Shown piece by piece: positions 10,796-21,297 of a stretch of DNA of 64,000 nt; the first letter of the stretch is position 1; each line of letters starts with the position of its first letter. The stretch comes from Symsagittifera roscoffensis. Lineage: Eukaryota > Xenacoelomorpha > Acoela > Convolutidae. The stretch covers positions 5,727,209 through 5,791,208 of the forward strand of contig NC_087065.1 in the NCBI RefSeq assembly GCF_963678635.1. The letters run 5' to 3'. The notes under the pieces are model-generated. The model saw nothing but the letters and a program-made list of their open reading frames with translations, searched no databases and was not told the origin of the DNA. The position numbers and the translations under genes were made by a program.

Positions 10796-11668
10796 ATGAA
10801 ATCAACATCACCGCTCCAGCCCTCTATTTCACTGAATGACGGTGAAATATCCAAGTTCACTGCTCTAGGTACTGTTGGTACAACAGTTACTGCTCCAGAA
10901 GTGACAAGTACTATCAATGAACAAGGGCATTGCTCCAACGCACTGCTCCAGGTACTGTTGGTACTACAGTTACCGCTCCAGAAACGACAAGTACTATCGA
11001 TGAACATACCTCGAAAGTCACCTATCGGTGCACCAATTTGCCCATGAGTGCGCTAGCTGCGCCAATTAGGATGGTACCACTTCTCGAGGTACCGATTGGA
11101 CCAAGTCTGAGGCCAGATCCTTTTCCTCTCGTACCAGATTTTGTTTCGCCTTTTCCTCTACCAGGCTCCATTTAGCCACTTTATAGTCTGGTTGAAGCAG
11201 ATCTGAGAACAGATGAAAGATCTTCTCTGGTGCGGATACAGAAACAAAAAGCTCTTGAGGAAAAACCGCAGAGTTTTGCCTTGGTTTTAGGCAGCTCTTG
11301 TAGTACGAGTGCCAGTCAGATTGACATGTTACCTCCAATTGACCATAGCAAACTAAGAGAGAGACTTTCGCAAGCAAGCATCTGAACCTAGCTCAACTAG
11401 CTCAAATTTCGATAATTTTTTTGGGTATTTTGTTAGATCATGTCTACCTGCGGTTGATCTTGCCAACTGGATCCAGTCAGACTGGTTTATTGGCCAACAA
11501 CGAGAATTGTTAGTTCCATCGGCTAAATCCATCAAAGGGTTCAAAAGCCAACTAGCAGATAGTTGCAAGTTTGACAGCCGAATGTATGGGGACAATTTCA
11601 TTGATGAAATTTTGACGCAAAAACCCGAGGAACTCAGATCTAGACGGTACATCTTAAAGAAAAAGTAA
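10796..11668 (+). pseudogene. Gene-like frame with internal repeat, an in-frame TAG and a frame change
   Basis: A repeat of about 75 bp occurs twice (about 10862-10935 and 10944-11010), encoding GTVGTTVTAPE and STI-D/N-E in two different frames. From 10930 one frame is open through a proline-rich region to a TAG at 11173-11175. The same frame then continues with sequence of coding character (LVEADLRTDERSSLVRIQKQ) to about 11380. A second frame carries on (FDNFFGYFVRSCLPAVDLAN through to RSRRYILKKK) and ends with a TAA at 11666-11668. I do not recognise the protein. One stop and at least two frame changes suggest a pseudogene, although short introns could account for some of them. Confidence 0.4.
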
Positions 11669-11849
11669 TCAGTTTGTAAAGTAATTTGACTCCTAATAAG
11701 ACTCCAGTTTTCAAATAAGTTTAACCTCACATTTGTGTTCAATGCTAGGAGTATATAAAATCAATTAAGCCAGCTGATGTTCAAGTTTGTTCCGATCATT
11801 GACGCCATTGTTCTGGAATATCATTAATTCTGATGTCCCAAATTTTCAG

Positions 11850-11914
11850 TCCCAAAAGCAGTCAACGATATGTCGTTTGGATACATCGATAAAAGGAAGT
11901 TGGAGAAGATCTAA
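11850..11914 (+). CDS. Possible small terminal exon (unrecognised)
   Basis: The acceptor ccaaattttcag ends at 11849. One frame then reads PKAVNDMSFGYIDKRKLEKI and stops at TAA (11912-11914). Short, with a coherent charged C-terminus. It could end the gene-like region at 10.8-11.7 kb, but I could not find a donor that joins in frame. Confidence 0.25.
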
Positions 11915-12095
11915 GTACCGATGAAGGAGTCAAGCTAAATGCTGTTATCGTAAGCTGGTGCGATAACACCAATTCACCTGGATTTCTCCGGTTTATCTGT
12001 GATTTACTTTTCAGTGAAAGATTAAACAAAATTTGGTGCACAATTTTTTCAACGAAATGTATTATTTTGTTCCATTTAGTTCTTTTTTCTGTTAG

Positions 12096-12274
12096 GCTGC
12101 AAAACATTTCATTTGCTGGCCCCGTCGTTCAAGAACAATCAGATATTCCAGGAATATCTGATGCAGCAATCTCTGGGTTGGAAACCGATGTTTCACGGGG
12201 ATATCCCTCGCTGTGATGCTGTAGGGTGTCAGAAAATTGTTCTGACGGAGCGCTTGTTATGCCAGCTGGCATGA
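12096..12274 (+). CDS. Possible exon (unrecognised)
   Basis: It follows an excellent acceptor (ttcttttttctgttag, ending 12095). Two of three frames stay open: one for 58 codons to a TGA at 12272-12274 (contains FKNNQIFQEYLMQQSLGWKP), another for about 50 codons. No donor of good quality follows. The opposite strand is also open (12326-12129), so coding status is weak. Confidence 0.25.
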
Positions 12275-13116
12275 TACACATTGTTGAAACGCATTCAGAG
12301 TCAGTGGCTCTAGGTGTCATTTTCATTCATCGTGGACACCTGCTGACGGCTGCCTGAGCTTTTCGACATGAGCGGAAAGACGAAGAGCCCTTCAGCAGCT
12401 GCTACCCTGCTTTTCCGAATCAGCTTATGATGCAGCTGTGATTAGTATCAAAGATTAAGCTGATACATTTTTGTCGATATAAATGAAAAAAGAGAAAGAT
12501 GTTTTTATAGCACCAGAGACACAGGAATTAGAAGAACTGGAGGTCTTTAGAATTCTGAAGGCGCACGACAAAGCCTGAGATAAACACCTTGCCAGAATTA
12601 TTTACGTAAGTACTTCTGGCCAAATTTCTTTCCAAATACTTACTTCCGTAGCCCAAAAACTGCACCCAGTTTGATCGCCTATACTGAAATACTCAATTGA
12701 TCCCAAAAATTGAGTTTCGCCATCCCGTATACTGAAATGTTTAATTCATACCAAAAAAAATCGGTTTAATTTCTCAAGCTAACTTTTGATTATTTTGTAA
12801 TTTAAGCCAACAACTGCGGAAAGGCTGGCGATTAAAGAAGAGATGGACAGTCTCTTCCAATACCATCGTGGGTCATGCGGAGAATTGCCAGTGGGAGCAT
12901 TGCCTGCCCAAATATCAATCAAAAGGGCGTGAAAATTTTCTATTACCACATTCGAATAATACATAATCTGTACAATTTTTTCAACGAATATGTACAAAAT
13001 GTCTAGATTTATTGATTGTCATTTTAAAAACACTTTTTTTTCTATAACTTGAAATATGATTCTAATTTTTAGAATGCAGTCTGAGTAACTAACTGAATTA
13101 CTGAATTTCAGAAAAC

Positions 13117-13912
13117 ATGATGAATGCTACCAATGACGACGCTGAAATGTGCCCTATATGCTGCGACGATGGACGGGAACTGTACAAAATAAATGATGAC
13201 GATGTGGCACACAAGTTGTGTTTGAGCTGCTGGATAAAAGTACAGGATGAGCCTGAACCAAAATGCCCCTTCTGTCGCCGGTACTTGCCGCCTTTCCACT
13301 CGTTCATGCACATGTAACTATTGCTTTTGACCTTGTTTATTGTTAAACCAACTAAGCCTGGTGCCATGTGACCAACTTCTTCTTTCCAGCTTCGACCACT
13401 AACTTGAACCTTCCCAATGTAAACCACAAAAGAATATCCAACCCTTCCTCCATATCGATCATGTTTTACCTTTGTTTAGTTCCTCTGACACGGACGAGAA
13501 AATAATTGACGAGGATGACGATGAGGAGGGAGGAGACCAGATCAAAGTTGAGACAAAGGTGCCTTACGGTGACTCCGACTCGGAGTCGGAACCGGAGCAA
13601 CTGAGGAGTGTCTCCGACTTTGATCTGTTCTCGGGCAGTGGCAAAGAGGAGAGCACTGCCTTGGACGCTCTTGCGTTTTCCTATGTGCGGGGTCGCGGTC
13701 GCGGACACGCTGTGGTCTGGGATTGGCGAATCGAAGACGACTCATCCAATGATGATGACATGCCCTGTAATTGGGCAAGCGGGCGGGGGCGTAGTCGCGG
13801 ACGAGCAGCGCCGTCAGTCGCTGCGACTGCAAACCTGCCAGGCCAAACCCGGTGCCGAAGACGCGCCAGAACCGCTGGGTCATCCCAGTACGTGGTCGGA
13901 CCCTCATCGTAA
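13117..13912 (+). CDS. Two-exon RING-finger protein with acidic and RGR-rich tail
   Basis: Exon 1 runs 13117-13313, the intron 13314-13479 (166 bp; GTAACT to tacctttgtttag), and exon 2 13480-13912. Joining them keeps the frame exactly and skips the exon-1 stop at 13315-13317. The protein is about 209 residues. Residues 11-55 form a RING-like zinc module: CPICC, then HKLCLSC, then CPFCRR. The usual Cys before the His is not obvious, so it is a variant or short RING. RING domains usually recruit E2 enzymes for ubiquitin ligation; that role is inferred. The second half is strongly acidic (DEDDDEEGGDQ, GDSDSESEPEQ), then rich in Arg-Gly (RGRGRG, GRGRSRGR) and ends basic, which suggests a nuclear protein. 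A splice-acceptor-like tgaatttcag lies just before the ATGATG start, so a 5'UTR intron is possible. AATAAA at 13929-13934 is only 17 bases past the stop. Confidence 0.7.
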
Positions 13913-13913
13913 A

Positions 13914-14750
13914 GGTTCAAAATCCCAAAATAAATTACAAAAATGTCTTTTGACTAGTTTATTAGCCGGCACTCAACATGCCACCATGTCAACATGCCGT
14001 CTCAGTTGAATCCTTCTCAGCCGTCTCAGTAGAAAACTGTTTTTTAGTGCCAGAGTCATATACCAGCACAAATTCATAACGCCCACCCCATCAGATTATC
14101 AGTATATTTCGAAATCTCAAATCTCAAAATATATTACTAAAATATTTTATGACTAGCTCTTTCTTAGAAAACTGTTTTTTAGAGCAAATGCCCCGTCGTC
14201 ACGGTCAATATTTTGTCGTCACAGTTAGTATCATCCACATGTGACATTCAGTATCATCCACACAGTCAGATAATCAGTAAGTTTCAAAAGCTCAAATCTC
14301 ATTTATATCACTAAAACAATTATGGCCAATTTATTTAAAAACTATTTTTAGTGTAAATAATGGCGTTAGTGAAATCAATCATAGTTCAACCATTTTCTAC
14401 TTGCTCAATCAGACCTCAATTAGAAATTAACCGTATTCCACGTATAATCCACACAGTCAGATTATCAGTTAGTTTCAAAGGCTCAAATCTCAATTATGTT
14501 CCTAAAAAATTTATGACCAGTTTTTTAGAAAACTGTTTGTAGTGCAAATAATCGCCTTAGTGAAATCAATCAGAGTTCAATCATTTTCCACGTGCTCAAT
14601 AAGAATTCAATCAGAGTTCAACCGTTTTCCACACAGTCACATTATCAGTAAGTTTTAAAAGCTCAAACCTCAAATAAATTACTAAAACTTTTATGACTAG
14701 TTTATTAGCAAACTGTCTTTTTTAGTGCAAACAATCGCCCTCAGTATTTT
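13914..14750. repeat. ~170-190-bp tandem repeat starting in the RING gene 3' end
   Basis: Units near 14091, 14261, 14453 and 14632 share cagtcaga-ttatcagtaag, then ctcaaatctca, then a-tta-ctaaaa, ttatgac-ag, ttagaaaactg and ttttagtgcaaat. A diverged unit already starts at about 13914, directly after the RING stop codon, and includes its AATAAA. Other unit members are 75-85% similar by eye. Beyond 14750 there is a short stretch of tcacagt/gcctcac repeats. Confidence 0.7.
13929..13934 (+). terminator. Polyadenylation signal AATAAA of the RING gene
   Basis: The hexamer AATAAA lies 17 bases after the TAA stop at 13910-13912. Variants of the surrounding word (ataaattac) recur in the tandem repeat that follows. 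Confidence 0.5.
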
Positions 14751-15335
14751 GGTGCTAAGCAAATGCCGTCACAAAGCCAATCTTAAAGCCAGTGCCAAAG
14801 CCAGTCACAAATACCGTGTCACAGTGTGCCTCACAGTTTGCCTAATTTAGTTCAGTATGCCTCACAGTATTGGGCGCCTCATCATCATTTGCCGGTCACA
14901 TAGTTATATCAGCCCACTTATCAGTAAAGTCTATTATGAAACTTTAATTAGTTAGTCCTTTGTGCCAAAACTGCCTTTCAAGATTGTGCTTCCTGCTGTG
15001 CTTCCTGATGTGAAATCTTCTATATTGGTGCGCATATCATTTAAATTGTTTAGTTTTTGTAGTTAGTGGAATTAAAATTCACAAATATTTCTTTTTCATT
15101 GGAGAAAATTGTCTCTACTGAAGCTAATTGTAATTGTTTTTCGGATCTACTCGGGTAATCTTAATTATGCGTCCAATTGATGAAAAGTTTGGCTGTATAA
15201 ATTAACCAAGGATAGATGCTTGCACTCAAAACGGGCTCATGACGATCAATATGTGGTGGTCTTCTCCTTTCTTGAAAACTATAGAAATGTATTGTTTATC
15301 CCCACTGTTCATACCTCCTTTTCCCTTCTATATTT
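14751..15335. other. Non-coding stretch upstream of the Artemis relic
   Basis: It starts with short gccagtcaca/gcctcacagt repeats (14780-14880). A TATAA word lies at 15196-15200, about 140 bases before the relic ATG. Nothing else is supported. Confidence 0.35.
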
Positions 15336-16362
15336 ATGTCAGAATTTTTTGGTCCAATATCAGAATTTCCTCGGGTTTCAATTGATCGCTTCAATGGTGA
15401 GAACCTCAAATCTACGGTTTATTTTTTTTGCACTGTCATACAAAACTTATGGTGGACCTTAAGGGGCCTGAGCTCTTCAAAAGGTTAAACTACTATAACT
15501 TGAAAATTGATTGTCATAAAGTAACGGCTGCTTTGTTGAGTGCATTGCCGCTTCATTTTAATTTAATTCCATATATAATACCTGTGGATTCAGATAATGA
15601 CACAACATTGAATGTTTCATTGGAAGGGGTGAGACTCATGCCCTAACTGTCTTTCTTATTCCTACAGGTCACTGTCGAGGCTCAGTAATGTTTTTACTAG
15701 CTTCCAAAGAAAAATCTGTCCTTTTTACTGGCGATTTCAGATGGCAAGTTGGTCATACGAAGCGAATCAATTCCTTTTTTGACGATTTACAAGAAGTTGT
15801 TGTTTATAGTTTTGATAATATTTATATCGACACAACGTTTTTCAATACAGTTTCCAATTTCATACCTTGTAGAGAGAGCTGTCTTTCAGCCATCTTTCAA
15901 GCCGTGTCCGCATGGCTCTGTTCGTTTCAAAATAATGTGGTCCATGTTTGTAACAAAACTCGCTACGGTTATGAGTTTTTGATGAAAGAGCTTGCACTTA
16001 GATTCAACACTAAAGTTCACCTTTCATTATGTCAGTATCAACTGTACAAATTTCTTCCGTCAATTCAAAATTGAATTACCTTAGATTTTGAAAGTACCAA
16101 AACCCATTTCTTCAAGCCGTCGGCTGCATCTCCGAACTTAAAACTGCCTTGCAAGCCGCGCATACCAAGTCCAGAAGTGCTTACAATCATTTCAATTGCA
16201 ATGTTCTTCTCTGAAAACGAGATAATGCCTGGGAGATTGATTATAGCAGTGTCTGAGAGAACCCTTCGGTGCTGTTATTCTACAGCTGACGAAATAATTG
16301 TTTTCTTTCCGAGTCTGCAGTTCAAAAATATTACATCCTTCGTTTGTCCGGATAAAAAATAA
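15336..16362 (+). pseudogene. DCLRE1C: Artemis-like DNA cross-link repair nuclease (DCLRE1C) pseudogene
   Basis: Artemis is a metallo-beta-lactamase/beta-CASP nuclease that opens hairpins in non-homologous end joining. The order is collinear with the family: an ATG at 15336 and SIDRFNGENL; frameshift near 15427; HCHTKLMVDLKGPELF (15431 on); then GHCRGSVMFL (15668 on), TGDFRW, IYIDTTFF, and RYGYEFLMKEL to about 16071. After a TGA at 16072-16074 the same frame continues to 16362 with MFFSENE, RLIIAVSERTLRCCYST and ITSFVCPDKK. Lesions: a 1-nt frameshift before the first motif; HxHxDH reads HCHTKL, losing the Asp and second His; an in-frame TGA; and a missing GT donor at a 24-nt intron remnant (15644-15667) whose acceptor is intact. 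The remaining intron trace argues against a processed copy. Only the catalytic part is present; the C-terminal tail is not seen. Identification rests on remembered family motifs, not a search. Confidence 0.75.
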
Positions 16363-16504
16363 AGATAATCCAATTGACTCTCTGAAAGCTTTTATTTTAA
16401 ATACGCTCAAACATCAGAATCCAAACACGTCAAACGATTCGAGTACAGAATAGTGGAAAGAGAAAATTAAATTCAATAAGAGAGGTAAACGCAAACTTTA
16501 AGTG

Positions 16505-16772
16505 GCGAAAATTTCCACAAACACACCAGATTACGAATACCCTAGTGAGCCATTAAGACAACAAAAATGCTTTGTCGAAGTCGGAAATTTCCAGGGAAAG
16601 GATTCAGAAACAGCAAAAACATCCGAGGAGACAAAAAACACAAAAAACACCATGCTATGAATACCATAGTGAGCCAATGAGACAACACAGACGCTCTGTT
16701 GAAAGTGGAGATTCCGAGGAGAAGGATGCAGAAAGAACAGAAAAATTGATCCAATTGCTCAACAATATTTAA
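16505..16772 (+). pseudogene. Gene tail with a 124-bp coding repeat (unrecognised)
   Basis: Two units start with gaatacc-tagtgagcca at 16535 and 16659, a period of 124 bases, so the second unit is in another frame. The first encodes YEYPSEPLRQQ, the second YEYHSEPMRQHRRSVESGDS, ending LIQLLNNI with a TAA at 16770-16772. AATAAA at 16846-16851 follows. The charged repetitive character could fit the disordered tail of the upstream Artemis-like gene or a separate small gene; neither is proven. Confidence 0.35.
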
Positions 16773-17389
16773 AACCAATATTTTAATTTTCGTACTGCAT
16801 TTTTTAGTTACCGCTTATATAAGTTTTATTTTTCAGTTTTAATTAAATAAAGTATTTTTAATACAGTTTTCAGAGGACATTTCAGTTCAGCTTTCATAAA
16901 AAAACAATCGAGCCGTCCTTTATCTCGTCTCAAATGCTGATGAGTGCGATGATATTTTCTGAACCAACTGAATTATCTCATCTTAAATACTGATGAGCGC
17001 GATGATAATTTCTGAACCATCTCATTCCAATAACTGATTAGTGACTTAGCTACCATTTCAATCTGAACCATCTCATCTCAAACACTGATGATGATTTCTG
17101 ATGCATAGCTGAACCATCTCATCTCAAAAACTGATGAGTGACCTATCTGCCCCCAATTTCAAACATGAACTGTCATTTCAAACCCTGAACAGCCATTTCA
17201 AACTCATTTCAAACCAAAACGGAAGATTTGACATCCGCATAGTTAACCAATGTTTTAAGATTGGTTTTTGGATTCCGCTGACAAACGGATAAGTCCTATT
17301 ACGTTCAAATTGCGCGTTCCTATAGATAATAAATCACAAATTCCACCTCTAGCTTTTCATTGTTCATATTACATTTCAGTAATAAACAA

Positions 17390-17530
17390 AAATGCTGAAT
17401 CCACTTACAATTTGCGGAATCCGCTTACATTTGCGGATTCCGCATACAAATTTTGCGGATTCCACTTAAATTTGCGGATTCTACTTACTTTTTGCGGATC
17501 CACTTACAGTTGCGGAATCTAGAACAACTA
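17390..17530. repeat. GCGGATTCC minisatellite
   Basis: About six units of ttGCGGATTCCacttaca, 20-25 bp each. It is repeated in units B-D (about 19868, 22412, 24955). The reverse-complement form is found at 40440-40740. Confidence 0.75.
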
Positions 17531-18076
17531 ATTATAGTTGCTTGTTGCGGAATATGCAACAAAACAATTGTGCCGACAAAATTTACGTTACAGGTTAAAA
17601 TATGCGGAATCCACTGAAATTTTGTTTGTGGAATGCATTATCATTTTGGAACATATTTTAAGACTTGTCTCGGGAATCCAGAAACATACAGACACAGAAT
17701 TGTGCTCCTATCCAGTGCACAGTTTGGCCTGGTAATATTGTTAGCGTGCAAACTTCGAAGAAATTTCAAAAAAATTTCAAAAAAAAATTCAGCCCTGTTT
17801 TAAAAAGTTATTGAGCGAAAAGGAAAAAATCTAACATTAGTGTATCCAGGACTACGTGATGTACACAAAAAAAAACATGCTTGCATGAATAGAAAAGTTT
17901 TACAAACTTGCTCTCTTGTTCACGCTGACTTGTTTTGGCTCTTTTCGTACCACCCCCCTCCCCACTTCAAACAAACTTCAATTTCTGGTGTAACGACTGG
18001 TTTTACGTTTACAAGGTTAAGTACGAAGACCAAGTGGGATTTTTTGATGGCCCAATTAGTCGGCATAGCAGTTTTG

Positions 18077-18410
18077 TAACACGTAACAAAAAATTTTCTC
18101 GAACAAAAAATCACAAATAAAAAAAATTGCAGGTGGGGTTGCACGAAAAAACAGGAAAAAAAGCCACGAAAAAAAGCCACGAAACAGGAAAAAAAGCCAC
18201 GTAACAAAAATTTTTCTCGAACAAAAAATCACAAAGAAAAAATTGCAGGTGGGGTTGCAGGAAAAAACAGGAAAAAAAACCACGAAAAAAAGCCACGAAA
18301 CAGGAAAAAAAGCCACGTAACAAAAATTTTTCTCGAACGAAAAATCACAAAGAAAAAATTGCAGGTGGGGTTGCAGGAAAAAACAGGAAAAAAGCCACAA
18401 AACGTTTTTT
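18077..18410. repeat. ~117-bp minisatellite, three copies
   Basis: The words acgtaacaaaaa, ctcgaacaaaaaatcacaaa, ttgcaggtggggttgcaggaa and aaaagccacg recur with starts near 18080, 18199 and 18315. Minus-strand Phe-rich open frames across 17920-18400 are artefacts of the A-rich units. Confidence 0.8.
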
Positions 18411-18954
18411 CATCATTAGATAAGCTACAGATTGGAAAATGTTGTCAGGAGAAATAAATGACTCAAAGACCTTGAACGCTTTCAAGAACAACCTGGACAA
18501 ATATTGGAAGAAAAGCGAAAATTATAAATTTGTGACGAATTAAGGAGTACGTAATGAATTGATTGATAGAGGCGACAAAAGCGCCTTAAAGATCGGAAAA
18601 CAGTTGAACTCAACTAAACTGAACTGAACTGAAGTGAACTGATCTGAACTGAACTGAGACCTTCAAATCACTAGTCATCATGAAGCAGCAATAAAGCTGA
18701 ACGAATAATTATTTAAAAAAACAGCAGCTAACGGAAAAAGTTTTTTTAAGTAAAAATCGAAACTAGATTGTTTATTTCACGTTTTAGCACCTAAAATCTA
18801 GAAAAATTAACTTGAGAACAATTTTTTTGTTAAAACTATGATTTAAGAAAAAAGTAATAAGTTAGCAAGCGCTAATATTCTTCTCCAGTAGAACTATACC
18901 GGTAATTTATTAAAAGGGACCGCGCTATGCTCGTAGAAACCGTAGTTCAACGAC

Positions 18955-19320
18955 TTGCTGCTCGCCGACGGGCAATGGAATATGAACTATTGTCTTCAAC
19001 AATTCAAAGCAGGTCTCCAGTTTATAAGTGTGTGTGTGTCTCAAGAAAAAAATTCACTTTCACTCACTTGCTTAGTGTTGGTACGTTCTCATAGAGCCAA
19101 CGGGTCCTGTTGCGATTGCATAAGATTGTGTAGCACTTTCAATGACAGCACTTTTGCTCGAAATTTGAATGCGGAAAATTATTCACACAGTGTCCAAGAA
19201 AGAAGTAGACTTGGCGTTAACGATTTGAGATACTGCGGAATACCGGATACGGTTACGATCGAACAGTTGTCGAAATATTGCTCAACTAACAAAATTTGGT
19301 CCTCAAAACTTCCTCGGTAG
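18955..19320 (+). CDS. Array-borne conserved frame with Cys-rich core (unit A)
   Basis: A 121-codon frame whose last 75 codons (ANGSCCDCIRLCSTFNDST through to WSSKLPR) recur almost unchanged in units B and C. Diverged, frame-broken versions lie at about 29210-29430 and 33155-33380. Residue changes between units are few (PDTV/PDTD, CST/CSN), and all three keep a stop after KLPR (TAG or TAA). With such young copies, an open frame may survive by chance. The Cys cluster (CCDCIRLC) might bind metal or form disulfides. No family is recognised and no clear start is shared between units. Confidence 0.3.
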   Translation: MLLADGQWNMNYCLQQFKAGLQFISVCVSQEKNSLSLTCLVLVRSHRANGSCCDCIRLCSTFNDSTFARNLNAENYSHSVQERSRLGVNDLRYCGIPDTVTIEQLSKYCSTNKIWSSKLPR

Positions 19321-20264
19321 TTTTCTTAGTTTACAAAACCTCATAGAAAATAATTGCATCTTCATGACAAAGAGCGCTGGTTGAATTTTTTTCCAGGCAA
19401 GGTTTTCGGGTTCTTTCCCATTTTAGCCCCCGTAATTTAAAAACCCTACCCCCCCCCCAACTTTTCCAATTATAGCCTTCCCCTGAATGTTCCAATTATA
19501 TACACACTATTCGTACTGATTTATACTACTATATATACTGAATATTATTTTAATAGAAAAATTTCAAATATGAATTTAAATTGATTTATAACGATGACTT
19601 TTTTTTCCATCAACTGAATTTTGATCAAAATTTCATAAAAAACAATCGAGCCGTTCTTTATCTTGTCTCAAATGCTGATGAGTGCGATGATATTTTCTGA
19701 ACCAACTGAATCATCTCATCTTAAATACTGATGAGCGCGATGATAATTTCTGAACCATCTCATTCCAAATACTGATTATTGACTTAGCTACCATTTCAAT
19801 AAATCACAAATTCCACCTCTAGCTTTTCATTGTTCATATTACATTTCAGTAATAAACAAAAATGCTGAACCCACTTACAATTTGCGGAATCCGCTTACAT
19901 TTGCGGATTCCGCATACAAATTTTGCGGATTCCACTTAAATTTGCGGACTCTACTTACTTTTTGCGGATCCACTTACAGTTGCGGAATCTAGAACAACTA
20001 ATTATAGTTGCTTGTTGCGGAATATGCAACAAAACAATTGTGCCGACAAAATTTACGTTACAGGTTTAAATATGCGGAATCCACTGAAATTTTGTTTGTG
20101 GAATGCACTATCATTTTGGAATATATTTTAAGACTTGTCTCTGGATTCCGGAAGCATACAGACACAGAATTGTGCTCCTATCCAGTGCACAGTTTGGCCT
20201 GGTAATGTTGTTAGCGTACAAACTTCGTAGAAATTTCAAAGAAATTTCAAAAAAATTTCAGCCC

Positions 20265-20520
20265 TGTTTTAAAAAGTTATTGAGCGAAAAGGAAAAAATC
20301 TAACATTAGTGTATCCAGGACTACGTGATGTACACAAAAAAAACTTGCTTGCAACTTTTTTTAAATTGTTTGTTTGAGTACAAATCGTAATTTTTATACT
20401 AAAAAACATTTTTTTAAAAACTTTCTCAGGCCAATTTATTTTTTTTGTGTACATAACGCAGTCCTGGATACACTAATGTTCGTTTTATTTTTCCTTTTTG
20501 CTAAATAAGGTTTTAAAAAA
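20265..20520. repeat. Long inverted repeat inside array units
   Basis: The left arm (aaaaggaaaaa, taacattagtgtatccagga, gtgtacacaaaaaa type words, about 20265-20343) is the reverse complement of 20442-20515 (ttttgtgtacataacgcag, tcctggatacactaatgtt), with about 100 bases between. It recurs in unit C (about 22800-23060) and unit D (about 25355-25610). Unit A keeps only the left arm (17808-17880), and a lone arm also sits at about 46760-46815. Such a structure could be a foldback transposon or MITE. Confidence 0.75.
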
Positions 20521-21297
20521 ATGGCTGAAGTTTTCTATATCCTAGGAATGGCATGCTTATGTATGCCTCGATCAATAACTGATAATTTAGAAAATCAAAT
20601 GTTAAAAATAAACATTATTTAAAATTATTGCCAAACATTAAAAAATTGTTACTTTCGTTATATATTTTGGGAAAGACAACTCTAAAACAATTTCGGTGGT
20701 TTTCTATGTATTATAAACGCACGACCGTCCAACCATTGGTGCTGTGAGTAAGCCAAGGTCTTTGTCACTTGCGTTCGGTTATGAACAATTCCCAAAAATT
20801 TTCAGAAACTAATTCAGAGAAAAAAAATCAAATGTTTTGGTTTATGGAAAAATCCTTGTCATACAATTTCCATCATTGGAAAAATGCTTATCATAGAGAT
20901 TTCATCCAATTTTCTGTACTTTTGAAATTGCATGGAATTTTATGGTAAGGAATTTTTCATATTTGGTCAACCCGGGTAGCTTGTAAGTCCTCTTTTTTCG
21001 GTTTCCCAACCCTTGGTAAAACTGCAAACCAAAGTTGTTTGAAACTGTTTATACTGCATGAAAAGAAATGTTTTACAAACTTGCTCTCTTGTTCACGCTG
21101 ACTTGTTTTGGCTCTTTTCGTACCACCCCCCTCCCCACTTCAAACAAACTTCAATTTCTGGTGTAACGACTGGTTTTACGTTTACAAGGTTAAGTACGAA
21201 GACCAAGTGGGATTTTTTGATGGCCCAAGTAGTCCGCATAGCAGTTTTGTAACACGTAACAAAAATTTTTCTCGAACAAAAAATCACAAAGAAAAAA

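Larger units (their letters stand above)
16895..19632. repeat. Tandem array unit A (~2.7 kb)
   Basis: Marker word caatcgagccgt occurs at 16905, 19643, 22198 and 24727, giving spacings of 2738, 2555 and 2529. Unit A is the most diverged. It has an extra stretch at 17044-17310, contains the three-copy AGGTGGGGTTGCAGG minisatellite, and lacks the right arm of the inverted repeat seen in B-D. It also has a short (CTGAA)-like tract near 18610-18655 shared with the second array. Confidence 0.85.

Noticed and set aside
15644-15667. A functional 24-nt intron in the Artemis-like gene
   Set aside because: The acceptor is good but no GT donor remains, and other lesions show the locus is dead; the short length may reflect deletion.
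16935-17140. Repeated CTGATGAG words resembling the hammerhead ribozyme core
   Set aside because: The partner GAAA box and a pairing stem II are absent; the matching position reads CTGAACC. The words recur as a simple repeat in all array units.
17920-18400. Minus-strand Phe-rich hydrophobic frames that look like membrane proteins
   Set aside because: By-products of A-rich 117-bp minisatellite units; no conservation between units beyond the repeat itself.
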